64,000 nt of DNA, taken from JBHHYU01 sp046757725 (lineage in GTDB: Bacteria; Desulfobacterota; Binatia; UBA9968). Below are positions 37,088 to 45,596 of this stretch, one piece after another (position 1 is the first letter of the stretch; each line of letters starts with the position of its first letter). The notes beneath the pieces were generated by a model. The model searched no databases, was not told where the DNA came from, and worked only from the letters and a program-made list of their open reading frames with translations. Location of the stretch: NCBI GenBank assembly GCA_046757725.1, contig JBHHYU010000003.1, forward strand, positions 33,881 through 97,880, in the 5' to 3' direction. A program made the translations under genes and the position numbers.

Positions 37088-38416
37088 TTAGTTTTTTCTC
37101 TCTTTGTTTCTGTTCCACGTCTTAATCCTCTCCTTGATCGTTTTTTCATGACCTGAGTCAGAAGGGGAATAGTATCTCTTCCCTTCCAGCTCCTCTGGAA
37201 GGTGTTGCTGCTCAACAACGTGGCCGGGGAAGTTGTGAGCGTAGCGGTAGCCTTTTCCATAGCCTAGTTCTTCCATAAGTGCGGTGGGTGCGTTACGGAG
37301 GTGGTAGGGCACGGGTAGGGCGCCTTTACTCTTAACATCTTTCGCGGCTGCCAACATCGCCTTATAAGAGGCATTGGATTTGGGCGCTGTTGCTAGGTAG
37401 GTGGTTGCCTGCGACAAGGGGATTTTACCTTCAGGGAGGCCTACAAAATGAAATGCATCCTTTGCCGCGACAGCAACCTGGAGCGCCTGTGGGTCAGCGT
37501 TACCGATATCTTCTGCAGCAAATATGATCATACGGCGTGCAATGAAAAGCGGATCTTCGCCAGCTTCCAGCATTCTCATGAGCCAATAAATGGCAGCATC
37601 CGGATCACTGCCCCGCAAGCTTTTGATAAAGGCCGAGATGACATTGTAATGTTCCTCTCCGGATTTATCGTAAAGCAAGGCCCTTTTCTGCAGCGCCTCC
37701 TGAAGCGTCGAAAGGTTAATCTGCTTTGTTCTTTTCTCCCTCCGGATTAGGGCTGCTCCGGTCTCTAGGGCATTGAGGGCAATCCGGGCATCTCCTTGAG
37801 ATTGTCCTACCAGGAAATCACGTCCCTCAGGTGTGATGTCCAATCCCCATGCACCTAGCCCTCTTTTACGATCATGGAGTGCGCGATCGACGATCTGAGC
37901 GACCTCCTCAGCTGAAAGGGGATACAAAACCAATACTTGGCAACGAGACAAGAGCGGCGCAATCACTTCAAAAGATGGATTCTCGGTGGTTGCGCCAATG
38001 AGGACAAGAACACCATTCTCTACATAAGGAAGAAAAGTGTCTTGCTGTGTCTTGTTGAGGTGGTGGATCTCATCGACGAAGAGGACCGTGGTTTTTCCCA
38101 GGCGATGGAGACGAGTTGCCTCATCGATGACTCTCTTGATTTCCTTGACTCCAGAAGAAACGGCAGAGAAATGGACGCAATGAGCTCCACCGGACCTAGC
38201 AATGATCTGAGCCAGGGTGGTTTTTCCACTCCCCGGTGGTCCCCAGAGAACAAGGGAGAGGAGTTTGTTAGCTTCCACCATCCCTCGAACTAATTTTCCA
38301 GGACCGAGCAGGTGCTGTTGCCCGACAAATTCGTCTAACTTTAGCGGCCGCATTTTTTCGGCCAGTGGGGTCATTGCCTGGTGCTGCTTTGAGGGAGGAG
38401 ACTCAAATAGCTCCAT
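37088..38416 (-). CDS. rarA: Replication-associated recombination protein RarA (MgsA)
   Basis: 442-residue AAA+ ATPase that acts at stalled replication forks and interacts with SSB. N-terminal linker MTPLAEKMRPLKLDEFVGQ, Walker A GPPGSGKTT (59-67), Walker B LFVDEIHHLN near 110, sensor region ATTENPSFEV, and the C-terminal MgsA tetramerisation domain (about 270-425, RGSDPDAAIYWLMRMLEAGEDP). Length and order of domains match the family. It lies on the minus strand just beyond the rplS operon, separated by 149 bases, so it may be read-through or have its own promoter. Confidence 0.96.
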   Translation of the reverse strand: MELFESPPSKQHQAMTPLAEKMRPLKLDEFVGQQHLLGPGKLVRGMVEANKLLSLVLWGPPGSGKTTLAQIIARSGGAHCVHFSAVSSGVKEIKRVIDEATRLHRLGKTTVLFVDEIHHLNKTQQDTFLPYVENGVLVLIGATTENPSFEVIAPLLSRCQVLVLYPLSAEEVAQIVDRALHDRKRGLGAWGLDITPEGRDFLVGQSQGDARIALNALETGAALIRREKRTKQINLSTLQEALQKRALLYDKSGEEHYNVISAFIKSLRGSDPDAAIYWLMRMLEAGEDPLFIARRMIIFAAEDIGNADPQALQVAVAAKDAFHFVGLPEGKIPLSQATTYLATAPKSNASYKAMLAAAKDVKSKGALPVPYHLRNAPTALMEELGYGKGYRYAHNFPGHVVEQQHLPEELEGKRYYSPSDSGHEKTIKERIKTWNRNKERKN

Positions 38417-38565
38417 GGTGGGATCTTATCCTAATCGGTCCATTAGAGCGTAGAGAAAACGCATCGGCCGTTTAGAACGATAAAGGGTACTGACGGGAAG
38501 GACCTTCCAAGTAAGCCTTTGAAATGAACTTTTGGAACTCCTGAGTTGGTGTTGTTGTCATCAGT

Positions 38566-38946
38566 TTAAGTAGGGGAGTCCTTTTCAGCAATCCGGTTCC
38601 CCTGCCTTTCTCGTGCATAGAGTCTAGCGGCCTTCCCAGACCTCTCCCTCAAGTAGTAGAGTTTGGCGCGTCGCACTTTACCCGTGGAGACCACCTGGAT
38701 CTTTTCGATACGCGGAGAATGGAAAGGAAAGATTCGTTCTACCCCAATTCCATAAGAAATTTTACGAACGGTGAACGTAGAACGAAACCCTTCTCCTGAC
38801 ATGCCGATAACAATTCCCTCGAATACCTGAGTCCTCTCTTTTTCGCCTTCAACCACTTTGACATGGACGCGAACCGTTTCACCGGGTCTAAGGGCCGGCA
38901 CCTTCTTTTTGGCTTGTTGGGCCTCTATTTGGTCTATGATGTTCAT
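38566..38946 (-). CDS. rplS: 50S ribosomal protein L19
   Basis: 126-residue ribosomal protein at the 30S-50S interface. Typical segments are PGETVRVHVKVVEGEKERTQ, FEGIVIG, and the C-terminal KVRRAKLYYLRERSGKAAR. AGGAG precedes ATG 38946. It is the last gene of the ffh-rpsP-khpA-rimM-trmD-rplS block, 18 bases after trmD. The C-terminal extension (about residues 112-126) beyond the usual end is short and polar. Confidence 0.97.
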   Translation of the reverse strand: MNIIDQIEAQQAKKKVPALRPGETVRVHVKVVEGEKERTQVFEGIVIGMSGEGFRSTFTVRKISYGIGVERIFPFHSPRIEKIQVVSTGKVRRAKLYYLRERSGKAARLYARERQGNRIAEKDSPT

Positions 38947-38964
38947 GACCTTCTCCTTGTTATT

Positions 38965-40242
38965 CTAATTTTTTCCCAACAGGCGATCCAAAATAATGGC
39001 TGCGGCTGAGCGAACAGATAGATGGTTATAATCGGTTCCGCCTTCAATCGCCTCAAGAATATAATCGGATTGGGCCACCACCGCGTCGGTCAAGCCCCAT
39101 CCTGTTCCCAATAGGAGCAAAAAGGGTTTGGTGTCTTTTTTTAGAGTTTCTCGCAGCTTCCGAAAGGAGGTCCTTCCTGCATTTGCCCTGGCTGAGGTTA
39201 CTACCTTTCGGGGAATGCTCCCGGATTCCTTTTCCACATCTATGATGACATTATCCAACGTATCTTTCAAACGAACCAACGCAAGGGCCTCTTTCCGGGT
39301 CTGGTTGTACTGACTGCCGTAACCTTTCTCCCAGTGGTTAATAATTTTAAGCGCCAGTTTTTGCAAGGCCTTGACTTGGGTGACGACATAGAATCTTCTA
39401 ATTCCATAAGTCCTGCCTGACCTTGCGATGTCGTGGATATCCATGTTGGTTATCGCCGAAGTGACCACTTGGCCATTTTTGTCGTACACCGGATAGTGCA
39501 GTAGGGCCAGGTAGAGGCGGTTAGAAACGTCGCCTAAGATGTTTTGGTCCTCCGGAGTCAACGGTGCCGTGTTTAGAAGATCAGGCCGCCGTTCCTGTGT
39601 TGTTTTTAGGCTCGCCTCTCGGCGCCAATTCATTATTCGATTATGGTCTCCCGAGAGAAGAACCTTGGGAACTTTCAGGTCTCGAAATTCTTCGGGGCGC
39701 GTGTATTGAGGGTATTCCAAGAGGCCGTTGGAAAACGAATCCTCTTGAGAAGATTGCCGATTCCCCAAGACACCGGGGATCAGACGGGCTACCGTATCGA
39801 TAACGACCATAGCCGGCACCTCCCCACCGCTAAGGGTGTAATCTCCGATTGAGAGCTCCTCATCGACGAAATTTTTGACCCTTTCGTCAATCCCTTCGTA
39901 ACGCCCGCAGATCAAAACCAGCTCCTGTGCCTGGGCGAGTCTATGGGCCTCCCTCTGATTGAAGACCTTACCCTGCGGGCTAAGGAGAATCACGCGAGGA
40001 TTTTTCAAACTTCTTCTCGCATCTTCGATCGCCGCCACTAAAGGCTCTGGTTTCATCACCATCCCCTGACCGCCACCGTAGGGATAATCGTCGGTTATCC
40101 GGTGGCGATCCGTTGCGTAGCCCCTAAGATCAACCAACCGGATAGAGATCATTCCCTTTTCCTGAGCCTTGCTCAAGATGCTGTGGCTCATGGGAGAGGA
40201 AAACATTGCCGGAAAGAGCGTAATAAGTGTGAAATTCAACAT
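38965..40242 (-). CDS. trmD: TrmD tRNA (m1G37) methyltransferase fused to a second RNA-methyltransferase domain
   Basis: 425 residues, against about 240-260 for plain TrmD. Residues 1-235 are TrmD: MVMKPEPLV, SPQGKVFNQ, CGRYEGIDERV and DYTLSGGE, the trefoil-knot SAM site that methylates G37 of tRNA. Residues about 245-423 (LYLALLHYPVYDKNGQ, NMDIHDIARSGRTYG, LLLLGTGWGLTD) match the SAM-dependent RNA methyltransferase family Methyltrn_RNA_4, also a SPOUT-like fold, which in related lineages is usually a separate gene next to trmD. The join is in frame with no stop, so a true fusion is read. The target of the second domain is unknown. Gap to rimM is 34 bases. Confidence 0.92.
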   Translation of the reverse strand: MLNFTLITLFPAMFSSPMSHSILSKAQEKGMISIRLVDLRGYATDRHRITDDYPYGGGQGMVMKPEPLVAAIEDARRSLKNPRVILLSPQGKVFNQREAHRLAQAQELVLICGRYEGIDERVKNFVDEELSIGDYTLSGGEVPAMVVIDTVARLIPGVLGNRQSSQEDSFSNGLLEYPQYTRPEEFRDLKVPKVLLSGDHNRIMNWRREASLKTTQERRPDLLNTAPLTPEDQNILGDVSNRLYLALLHYPVYDKNGQVVTSAITNMDIHDIARSGRTYGIRRFYVVTQVKALQKLALKIINHWEKGYGSQYNQTRKEALALVRLKDTLDNVIIDVEKESGSIPRKVVTSARANAGRTSFRKLRETLKKDTKPFLLLLGTGWGLTDAVVAQSDYILEAIEGGTDYNHLSVRSAAAIILDRLLGKN

Positions 40243-40276
40243 GAGTCTTACAAGGCAAGCATCCAGGATTCAGACA

Positions 40277-40789
40277 CTACAACTCCAGAAGTCCTGGAGG
40301 CGGATTGATGATCATTTTGCCTTCAGGTAGGTCAACCTTTTCAACAATCTCCTTGGCTGCAGGAATGAGGTATTCTTTGGACGTCCCTGTCACAACATAG
40401 AGATCGCCCCCCTCTTTTGACCAGATCCGGGTGAGCATCCCGATCCATTTACCTTGGGTGTCAAAGACATCCAAGCCGATGACCTGATAGTAATAATACT
40501 CGCCGGGTTTCAAGGGTTGAAGCCTTTCTTCAGCTACAGAAAGGACGGAGCCAATCCACCTCTGCGCCTCATTGATCCCGTTGATTCCCTGGAGCTTCAC
40601 CAGAAAGTGCCTCTTGTAAGCCCTGCTCATCTCAAGAAGTTGGAGTGAACATTCCCCACTTTTCTCGAGAAAAATTTTTTGGGACGGAAATAGGAGGGTG
40701 GTCTTGGGGTTGTATGGGTTACACTTTAACCACCCATCGAGCCCATGGGTAGTCACGATCTCGCCTAGGGGGACAAGTCGTTCCGACAC
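40277..40789 (-). CDS. rimM: Ribosome maturation factor RimM
   Basis: 170-residue protein that binds S19 and helps 16S rRNA 3'-domain maturation. The N-terminal RimM barrel starts LVPLGEIVTTHGLDGWLK, and the C-terminal PRC-barrel has YYYYQVIGLDVFDTQG and the closing DLPEGKMIINPPPGLL. GTG 40789 is the likely start. It sits between khpA (19 bases upstream) and trmD (34 bases downstream) in the conserved order, so co-transcription is nearly certain. Confidence 0.96.
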   Translation of the reverse strand: MSERLVPLGEIVTTHGLDGWLKCNPYNPKTTLLFPSQKIFLEKSGECSLQLLEMSRAYKRHFLVKLQGINGINEAQRWIGSVLSVAEERLQPLKPGEYYYYQVIGLDVFDTQGKWIGMLTRIWSKEGGDLYVVTGTSKEYLIPAAKEIVEKVDLPEGKMIINPPPGLLEL

Positions 40790-40808
40790 TGTTTAAGATA
40801 CCGTCTAA

Positions 40809-41045
40809 CTATTGTTCTTCCAGAATCTCAAGAACTACCTTCCGGTTTGTCCTGGAGGCAGCCGCATTTAAAATCGTACGAATCGACTTCGCAGTTCTCC
40901 CTTGCTTTCCGATAATTCGACCAAGATCTTCTTTTGCCACTTTAAGCTCCAAGACCGAGGCGGTATCCCCTTGGGTCTCCTTGACTTCCACAGCATCGGG
41001 ATTGTTGACCAAGGATCTTGCCAGGTATTGAACCAGCTCTTTCAT
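40809..41045 (-). CDS. khpA: KH-domain RNA-binding protein KhpA
   Basis: 78-residue single KH-domain protein (YlqC family). The GxxG loop is GKQG in RIIGKQGRTAKSIRTIL, with the opening VQYLARSLVNNPDAVEV. KhpA, often with KhpB, binds many RNAs and influences cell division and small-RNA control in Gram-positives; its role in diderms is less known. AGGAGG lies upstream of ATG 41045. Placed between rpsP and rimM, as is usual. Confidence 0.95.
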   Translation of the reverse strand: MKELVQYLARSLVNNPDAVEVKETQGDTASVLELKVAKEDLGRIIGKQGRTAKSIRTILNAAASRTNRKVVLEILEEQ

Positions 41046-41072
41046 GGACGAGGTTACCTCCTGCCTATGAAT

Positions 41073-41318
41073 TTAATTATTGCTCGTATCCTTCTCGATC
41101 AACTCTGAAACGGTTTGAGTCGGTTTGGCCCCCTGTTTGAGCCAGTGACTCACCTTATCCTGATCCAATTTAATACCCCCGGAGATGGCTCGGGGATCGT
41201 AGGTCCCAACCTGCTCGATGTATCTACCGTCCCGCGGTGAATGAGAATCACTCACGACAATCCTGTAAAAAGGTCTCTTTTTCGCCCCATGTCTGCTCAG
41301 ACGTATTTTTACGCTCAT
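41073..41318 (-). CDS. rpsP: 30S ribosomal protein S16
   Basis: 81-residue ribosomal protein with the canonical start MSVKIRLSRHGAKKRPFYRI and YIEQVGTYDP. ATG 41318 follows a GAAGGATGG region; an upstream open frame of 20 codons is not part of the family. It lies between ffh (16 bases) and khpA, in the conserved operon. Length is typical. Confidence 0.96.
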   Translation of the reverse strand: MSVKIRLSRHGAKKRPFYRIVVSDSHSPRDGRYIEQVGTYDPRAISGGIKLDQDKVSHWLKQGAKPTQTVSELIEKDTSNN

Positions 41319-41334
41319 GCTCTTCCATCCTTCT

Positions 41335-42675
41335 CTAGCGGAAAAAATTAGGCATTCGGTTGAATGGGCCTCGCCCACCCATTTTATTGACCCTCTGCAT
41401 CATCTTTTTTATTTCTGTAAACTGTTTAATAAGGCGATTAATGTCCGTGACGGTTGTTCCGCTCCCTCGGGATATTCTACGGCGACGGCTCCCGTTCAAG
41501 ATGGTAGGATTGCGCCGTTCTTTGATGGTCATGGAGTTGATAATGGCCTCCACTCGTTTAAGCTCGTTATCCGCTTGGCCAAAGTTTGCCTTACCAGTCA
41601 GCTTTCTGGCTCCAGGAATAAGCTCCAGCAAGTCCCCTATGGAGCCCATTTTTTTTATCTGGCGTAGCTGCGCTTGAAAGTCCTCAAGAGTGAACTGGTT
41701 CTTCTGCCCTAGTTTTTCTAACCGTTTGACCTCTTTTTGTTCATACGTCTGCTTCGCCTTTTCGATGAGAGAGAGGACATCTCCCATACCTAGAATCCTT
41801 GAGGCTAGCCGATCCGGGTAAAATGGCTCCAGGGCATTCAGTTTCTCGCCTATACCAGAATACAGGATGGGTTTCCCAACCATCTCACGCATGGACAGCG
41901 CAGCCCCCCCTCGGGCATCACCATCCATTTTCGTGAGGATAATACCGGTCAAGTCGAGCCATTTGCTAAATCCTTCTGCCTGATTGACCGCATCTTGCCC
42001 CGTCATAGCATCCGCCACCAAGAGAATATGGTGGGGCTGTATAGCCTCTTTGATGGCTTTTAGTTCCTGCATGAGTTCGTCGTCTATATGGAATCTTCCT
42101 GCGGTGTCGATAAGGAGAAGGTCGTAGAAATGCCTCTTGGCTGCCGTGAGGGAATCCTGACAGATGCCCACAGGGGCCATCTCCAGCCTAGAGCTATGGA
42201 CCGGTATTCCAAGCTCTTGACCTAGAATCTCAAGTTGCTCTATGGCTGCCGGCCGGTAGATGTCGGCAGAAACCAAATAAGGGTTCCGTTTCTTCTCCCT
42301 TTTTAAGTATTGAGCCAGCTTGGCGAGTGTTGTTGTCTTACCTACACCCTGCAAACCGACGAGCATAACGATAAGTGGGGGTGTACCCCTAAGATCTAGG
42401 TCCTGGTGTTCTCCTCCTAAAAGAGAGGTCAGTTCCTCCTTGACAATGTTAATAAAGTGTTGTTCTGGGGTTAAACTGCGGAGGACCTCTTGATCCAGAG
42501 CCTTAGTTTTAGCCGCTTCCAGAAAGCTTTTGACTACCCTGAAGTGGACATCGGCTTCTAGAAGGGCCAAGCGAACTTCACGCAGGGCATCTTCAATATT
42601 TTTCTCGGTGATTTTCCCCTGACCCCTAAGTTTTTTAAAGGTCAGTTCCAGTTTCTCAGTTAAGGTTTCAAACAT
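41335..42675 (-). CDS. ffh: Signal recognition particle GTPase Ffh
   Basis: 446-residue protein component of the signal recognition particle. N domain (1-90), GTPase G domain with GLQGVGKTTTLAKLA, DTAGRFHID, TKMDGDARGG, and methionine-rich M domain (about 300-446, MGSIGDLLELIPG, RRRRISRGSGTTV) that binds 4.5S RNA and signal peptides. No clear ribosome site precedes ATG 42675. First gene of the block that continues with rpsP; a terminator hairpin separates it from groEL upstream, so it needs its own promoter in 42676-42760. Confidence 0.97.
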   Translation of the reverse strand: MFETLTEKLELTFKKLRGQGKITEKNIEDALREVRLALLEADVHFRVVKSFLEAAKTKALDQEVLRSLTPEQHFINIVKEELTSLLGGEHQDLDLRGTPPLIVMLVGLQGVGKTTTLAKLAQYLKREKKRNPYLVSADIYRPAAIEQLEILGQELGIPVHSSRLEMAPVGICQDSLTAAKRHFYDLLLIDTAGRFHIDDELMQELKAIKEAIQPHHILLVADAMTGQDAVNQAEGFSKWLDLTGIILTKMDGDARGGAALSMREMVGKPILYSGIGEKLNALEPFYPDRLASRILGMGDVLSLIEKAKQTYEQKEVKRLEKLGQKNQFTLEDFQAQLRQIKKMGSIGDLLELIPGARKLTGKANFGQADNELKRVEAIINSMTIKERRNPTILNGSRRRRISRGSGTTVTDINRLIKQFTEIKKMMQRVNKMGGRGPFNRMPNFFR

Positions 42676-42759
42676 GCGCAGGAGCAGGCTAAGGTATTAT
42701 ATTTTCAGGGAAAAATTAACTCCACTAGATAATATGAAATTAGTCGTTTTGTCAAGGAG

Positions 42760-42850
42760 AGAAAAAACAGGCCCGCTAAGTTTCGCGCTCCTTACTCGTG
42801 TACGTTCCCTGGCAACGTTCACGGAGTACAGGCACCAAACCAGCGGGCCG
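42760..42850 (-). terminator. Rho-independent terminator of groESL
   Basis: On the minus strand GGCCCGCT (42849-42842) pairs perfectly with AGCGGGCC (42777-42770), directly followed by TGTTTTTTC (42769-42761). The 64-base loop holds a second, imperfect hairpin around AACGTT (TACTCnGTGnACGTT against AACGTTCACGGAGTA). The outer stem and T run make an intrinsic terminator after groEL; the long structured loop is unusual. Confidence 0.65.
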
Positions 42851-42868
42851 GAGAATTAGGTAGGAAAT

Positions 42869-44518
42869 TTACATCATGCCGCCCATACCGCCCATACCAC
42901 CCATACCACCGCCCGGAGGCATAGGAGGCATAGCTGACTTTTCTTCCGGTTTCTCAGCAACCATCGCTTCAGTGGTCAGTAGAAGCCCTGAGATTGAAGA
43001 CGCATTGAGCAAAGCAGTGCGGACCACCTTGGTAGGATCGATAATGCCAGCTTTCATCAGGTCCTCATAATCTTCCTTGGACGCGTTAAAACCGAAGGCT
43101 CCCTTGCCTTCTTTAACTTTTTGAAGGGCAATAGAACCATCTACGCCTGCGTTAGTGGAGATTTTCCGTAGGGGCTCCTCCAACGCACGCCGCACGATAT
43201 TAACCCCCCATCGTTCGCTCTCTGGGACCTTGAGCTTATCCAGCACAACTGCGGCCCTAAGAAGGGCGACTCCACCCCCGGACACAATCCCCTCTTCGAC
43301 TGCGGCCCGAGTTGCATGAAGCGCATCCTCCACACGAGCCTTCTTTTCTTTCATCTCCACTTCAGTCGCTGCCCCCACATTAATAACGGCGACGCCCCCA
43401 ACGAGCTTGGCGAGGCGTTCCTGCAACTTCTCGCGGTCATAATCGGAGGTCGTTTCATCGATCTGGGCACGAATCTGCTTGATTCTACCTTCAAGATCAG
43501 CCTTCTTGCCGGCCCCATCAACAATGGTCGTGTTATCTTTGTCTACCACAAGCCTTTTTGCGTGTCCCAGATCCTGTAAGGTAATATTCTCAAGCTTAAG
43601 ACCTAGCTCTTCAGCAATAACTTTGCCTCCAGTGAGAACGGCGATATCCTCCAGCATAGCTTTTCGCCGATCACCAAAGCCCGGTGCCTTCACGGCGACG
43701 CAGTGAAGCGTGCCGCGGATCTTGTTAACGACCAGGGTGGCTAGAGCTTCACCGTCGATATCTTCGGCGATAATGAGAAAGGGTTTTCCTGCCTTCGCCA
43801 CTTGTTCCAAGATGGGTAAGAGGTCTTTCATCGAGCTGATCTTCTTCTCGTTAAGGAGAATATAGGCGTCCTGAATAATACACTCCATCCTTTCCGGATC
43901 GGTAACGAAGTAAGGGGAAAGATAACCCCTGTCAAACTGCATCCCTTCCACCACATCAAGCGTTGTCTCCAAACCTTTGGCCTCTTCTACGGTAATGACC
44001 CCCTCTTTGCCGACCTTGTTCATTGCCTCCGCGATAACTTCACCTATGGTACGGTCATTATTGGCTGCAATGGTTCCGACCTGGGAGATTTCTTTAGGGT
44101 CTTTAGTTGCCTTGGAGAAGTTTTTCAACTCCTCCACCACGGCCGCGGCGGCCTTTTCAATGCCCCGCTTCAGGGACATGGGATCGTGGCCAGCCACGAC
44201 CATCTTGACACCCTCGGCAAAGATCTGCCTAGCTAGAACCGTGGCAGTGGTAGTCCCGTCTCCTGCGACGTCTGACGTCTTGCTCGCAACCTCCTTGACC
44301 ATCTGAGCTCCCATGTTCTCGAACTTGTCTTCCAGCTCAATTTCTTTGGCTACGCTCACTCCGTCTTTAGTCACAGTTGGTGCTCCAAAGGACTTATCTA
44401 GGATGACATTGCGCCCCTTTGGTCCCAACGTGACAGTGACCGCATCCGCAAGGATATTGACTCCCTTGAGGATCAAATCCCGCGCTTCTTGGTTGAATTT
44501 TACTATCTTGGCTGCCAT
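42869..44518 (-). CDS. groL: Chaperonin GroEL
   Basis: 549-residue 60-kDa chaperonin, which folds proteins in an ATP-driven double ring with GroES. Standard landmarks: MAAKIVKFNQEARDLILKGV start, GPKGRNVILDKSFGAP, AGDGTTTATVLA at the ATP site, VEEGIVSGGGVALLRA, and a Gly-Met-rich tail with repeated GGM. Start ATG 44518 follows AGGAGG; 19 upstream codons of open frame are not part of the protein. It follows groES by 28 bases. A terminator hairpin lies downstream. Confidence 0.98.
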   Translation of the reverse strand: MAAKIVKFNQEARDLILKGVNILADAVTVTLGPKGRNVILDKSFGAPTVTKDGVSVAKEIELEDKFENMGAQMVKEVASKTSDVAGDGTTTATVLARQIFAEGVKMVVAGHDPMSLKRGIEKAAAAVVEELKNFSKATKDPKEISQVGTIAANNDRTIGEVIAEAMNKVGKEGVITVEEAKGLETTLDVVEGMQFDRGYLSPYFVTDPERMECIIQDAYILLNEKKISSMKDLLPILEQVAKAGKPFLIIAEDIDGEALATLVVNKIRGTLHCVAVKAPGFGDRRKAMLEDIAVLTGGKVIAEELGLKLENITLQDLGHAKRLVVDKDNTTIVDGAGKKADLEGRIKQIRAQIDETTSDYDREKLQERLAKLVGGVAVINVGAATEVEMKEKKARVEDALHATRAAVEEGIVSGGGVALLRAAVVLDKLKVPESERWGVNIVRRALEEPLRKISTNAGVDGSIALQKVKEGKGAFGFNASKEDYEDLMKAGIIDPTKVVRTALLNASSISGLLLTTEAMVAEKPEEKSAMPPMPPGGGMGGMGGMGGMM

Positions 44519-44546
44519 TTTACTTCCTCCTAAACTTTCCTCGTGA

Positions 44547-44837
44547 TTATTTTTCGACAACACCGAGGATATCATCCTCGCGCATAATTAAGTGTTCCTC
44601 TCCGTCGATGTTAACCTCTGAACCCGAATATTTTCCGAAAAGTACCCGATCATTCACTTTGACATCTAGCGGAGTTATTTTTCCGTCTTCGCTGACCTTG
44701 CCCTTACCGACGGCAACGATTCGCCCTTCTTGGGGTTTCTCCTTAGCCGTGTCAGGGATGATGATCCCTCCCTTGGTCTTTTCTTCTTCTGCAATTCTCT
44801 TAACGATGACACGGTCTTGCAATGGCCTAATTTTCAC
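44547..44837 (-). CDS. groS: Co-chaperonin GroES
   Basis: 96-residue co-chaperonin forming the lid of GroEL. Family landmarks: IRPLQDRVIVKR, the mobile loop EEEKTKGGIIIPD, GRIVAVGKG and VLFGKYSGSEV. The start is GTG 44837, set by AAAGGAGGGAGGA upstream. First gene of the groESL operon; see the promoter and palindrome entry upstream of it. Confidence 0.97.
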   Translation of the reverse strand: MKIRPLQDRVIVKRIAEEEKTKGGIIIPDTAKEKPQEGRIVAVGKGKVSEDGKITPLDVKVNDRVLFGKYSGSEVNIDGEEHLIMREDDILGVVEK

Positions 44838-44918
44838 TTCCTCCCTCCTTTCAAGTTCACAGATCTAAGCAGTTAAATTTAAAGAATAACTCTCAGGTAG
44901 CCAGTCCTTATGCCAAAA

Positions 44919-44964
44919 AACCGTTTAAACGGTTCATATTTAAACACTAAAATTACTCTGTCAA
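44919..44964 (-). promoter_or_regulatory. Candidate groESL promoter with 16-bp palindromic operator
   Basis: On the minus strand a perfect -35 box TTGACA lies at 44964-44959. A weak -10 (TAAATA/AAATAT) follows 16-17 bases later near 44942-44936. Immediately after comes the perfect palindrome AACCGTTTAAACGGTT at 44934-44919, at the expected transcription start. No HrcA/CIRCE element (TTAGCACTC-N9-GAGTGCTAA) is seen in this region, so this palindrome is a candidate operator for a different heat-shock or stress regulator. Confidence 0.5.
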
Positions 44965-45048
44965 GGGGTTCGCCCGTACTTTTAACTGTCGGTACGGTAC
45001 CAGCCTTTTAGATCTCATATTATAACCTTACGGGAAAAGCAAGGGGCG

Positions 45049-45324
45049 TTACTTTTTCTGTTTTCTGAACTCTTCATCGAGATATTTCCGGTAAAGTATG
45101 TCCCACTCTCGACCCCCCGGAGGTACAGGGCGTGATAGCGATAAGATCTTCTTGCGAACAACGTCGTCGAGCCGATCTTCCAGGTTGAAAAACTCCTGGA
45201 CGACGTTCTTGGTCTCCACCAACGCACGAGCCTCGCTAGGCAGATCCACTAGATCCTCTTTCCAGAGCCCATCCAGAATGAGATGGGCGAGATGAGAGAT
45301 CCGGTTGTCCGAGAGACGGCTCAC
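45049..45324 (-). CDS. DUF507 family protein (second copy)
   Basis: 91-residue small cytoplasmic protein of the DUF507 family (start MSRLSDNRISHLAHLILDGL). It is mostly helical and charged, with no known catalytic residues. GTG 45324 overlaps the stop of the upstream DUF507 gene by four bases (GTGA), so the two are coupled. Tandem DUF507 genes are a recurring feature of delta-type lineages; function unknown. Confidence 0.85.
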   Translation of the reverse strand: MSRLSDNRISHLAHLILDGLWKEDLVDLPSEARALVETKNVVQEFFNLEDRLDDVVRKKILSLSRPVPPGGREWDILYRKYLDEEFRKQKK

Positions 45325-45596
45325 AGGATAAACCCTCGCTTTTGTGCCAGCTTCTGCTTGACGAGAATAAACATCTTATAGTGATCCATCTCTTTGACGT
45401 CGCCGGCGTGGGAAGCCAACAGTTTCCGTGCCTCTTGCTCGATAGCCTCTTCCTCGCGAAAATTTTGTGCTATAATTTCTTTTATCTTAGCCCTTATCTC
45501 CACCTCCGTTGCTTTCAGGACGATGAGATCCTTGGATTCGTAGTTCTTAAGCAGGTGGTCCACCAATCGATCGATCTGCTCCGGTTTTAACTTCAT
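45321..45596 (-). CDS. DUF507 family protein (first copy)
   Basis: 91-residue DUF507 protein, starting MKLKPEQIDRLVDHLLKNYE and ending in a KMFILVKQKLAQKRGFIL helix. It is the upstream partner of the overlapping second copy; the pair differ a lot, sharing only the general helix pattern, so they may form a heteromer. Upstream lies a 300-base gene-free spacer with DnaA-box-like sequences and a divergent operon. Confidence 0.87.
   Translation of the reverse strand: MKLKPEQIDRLVDHLLKNYESKDLIVLKATEVEIRAKIKEIIAQNFREEEAIEQEARKLLASHAGDVKEMDHYKMFILVKQKLAQKRGFIL

Noticed and set aside
44838..45048. CIRCE (HrcA) element upstream of groES
   Set aside because: Searched by eye for TTAGCACTC-N9-GAGTGCTAA and close variants; none found. 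A different palindrome is reported instead.
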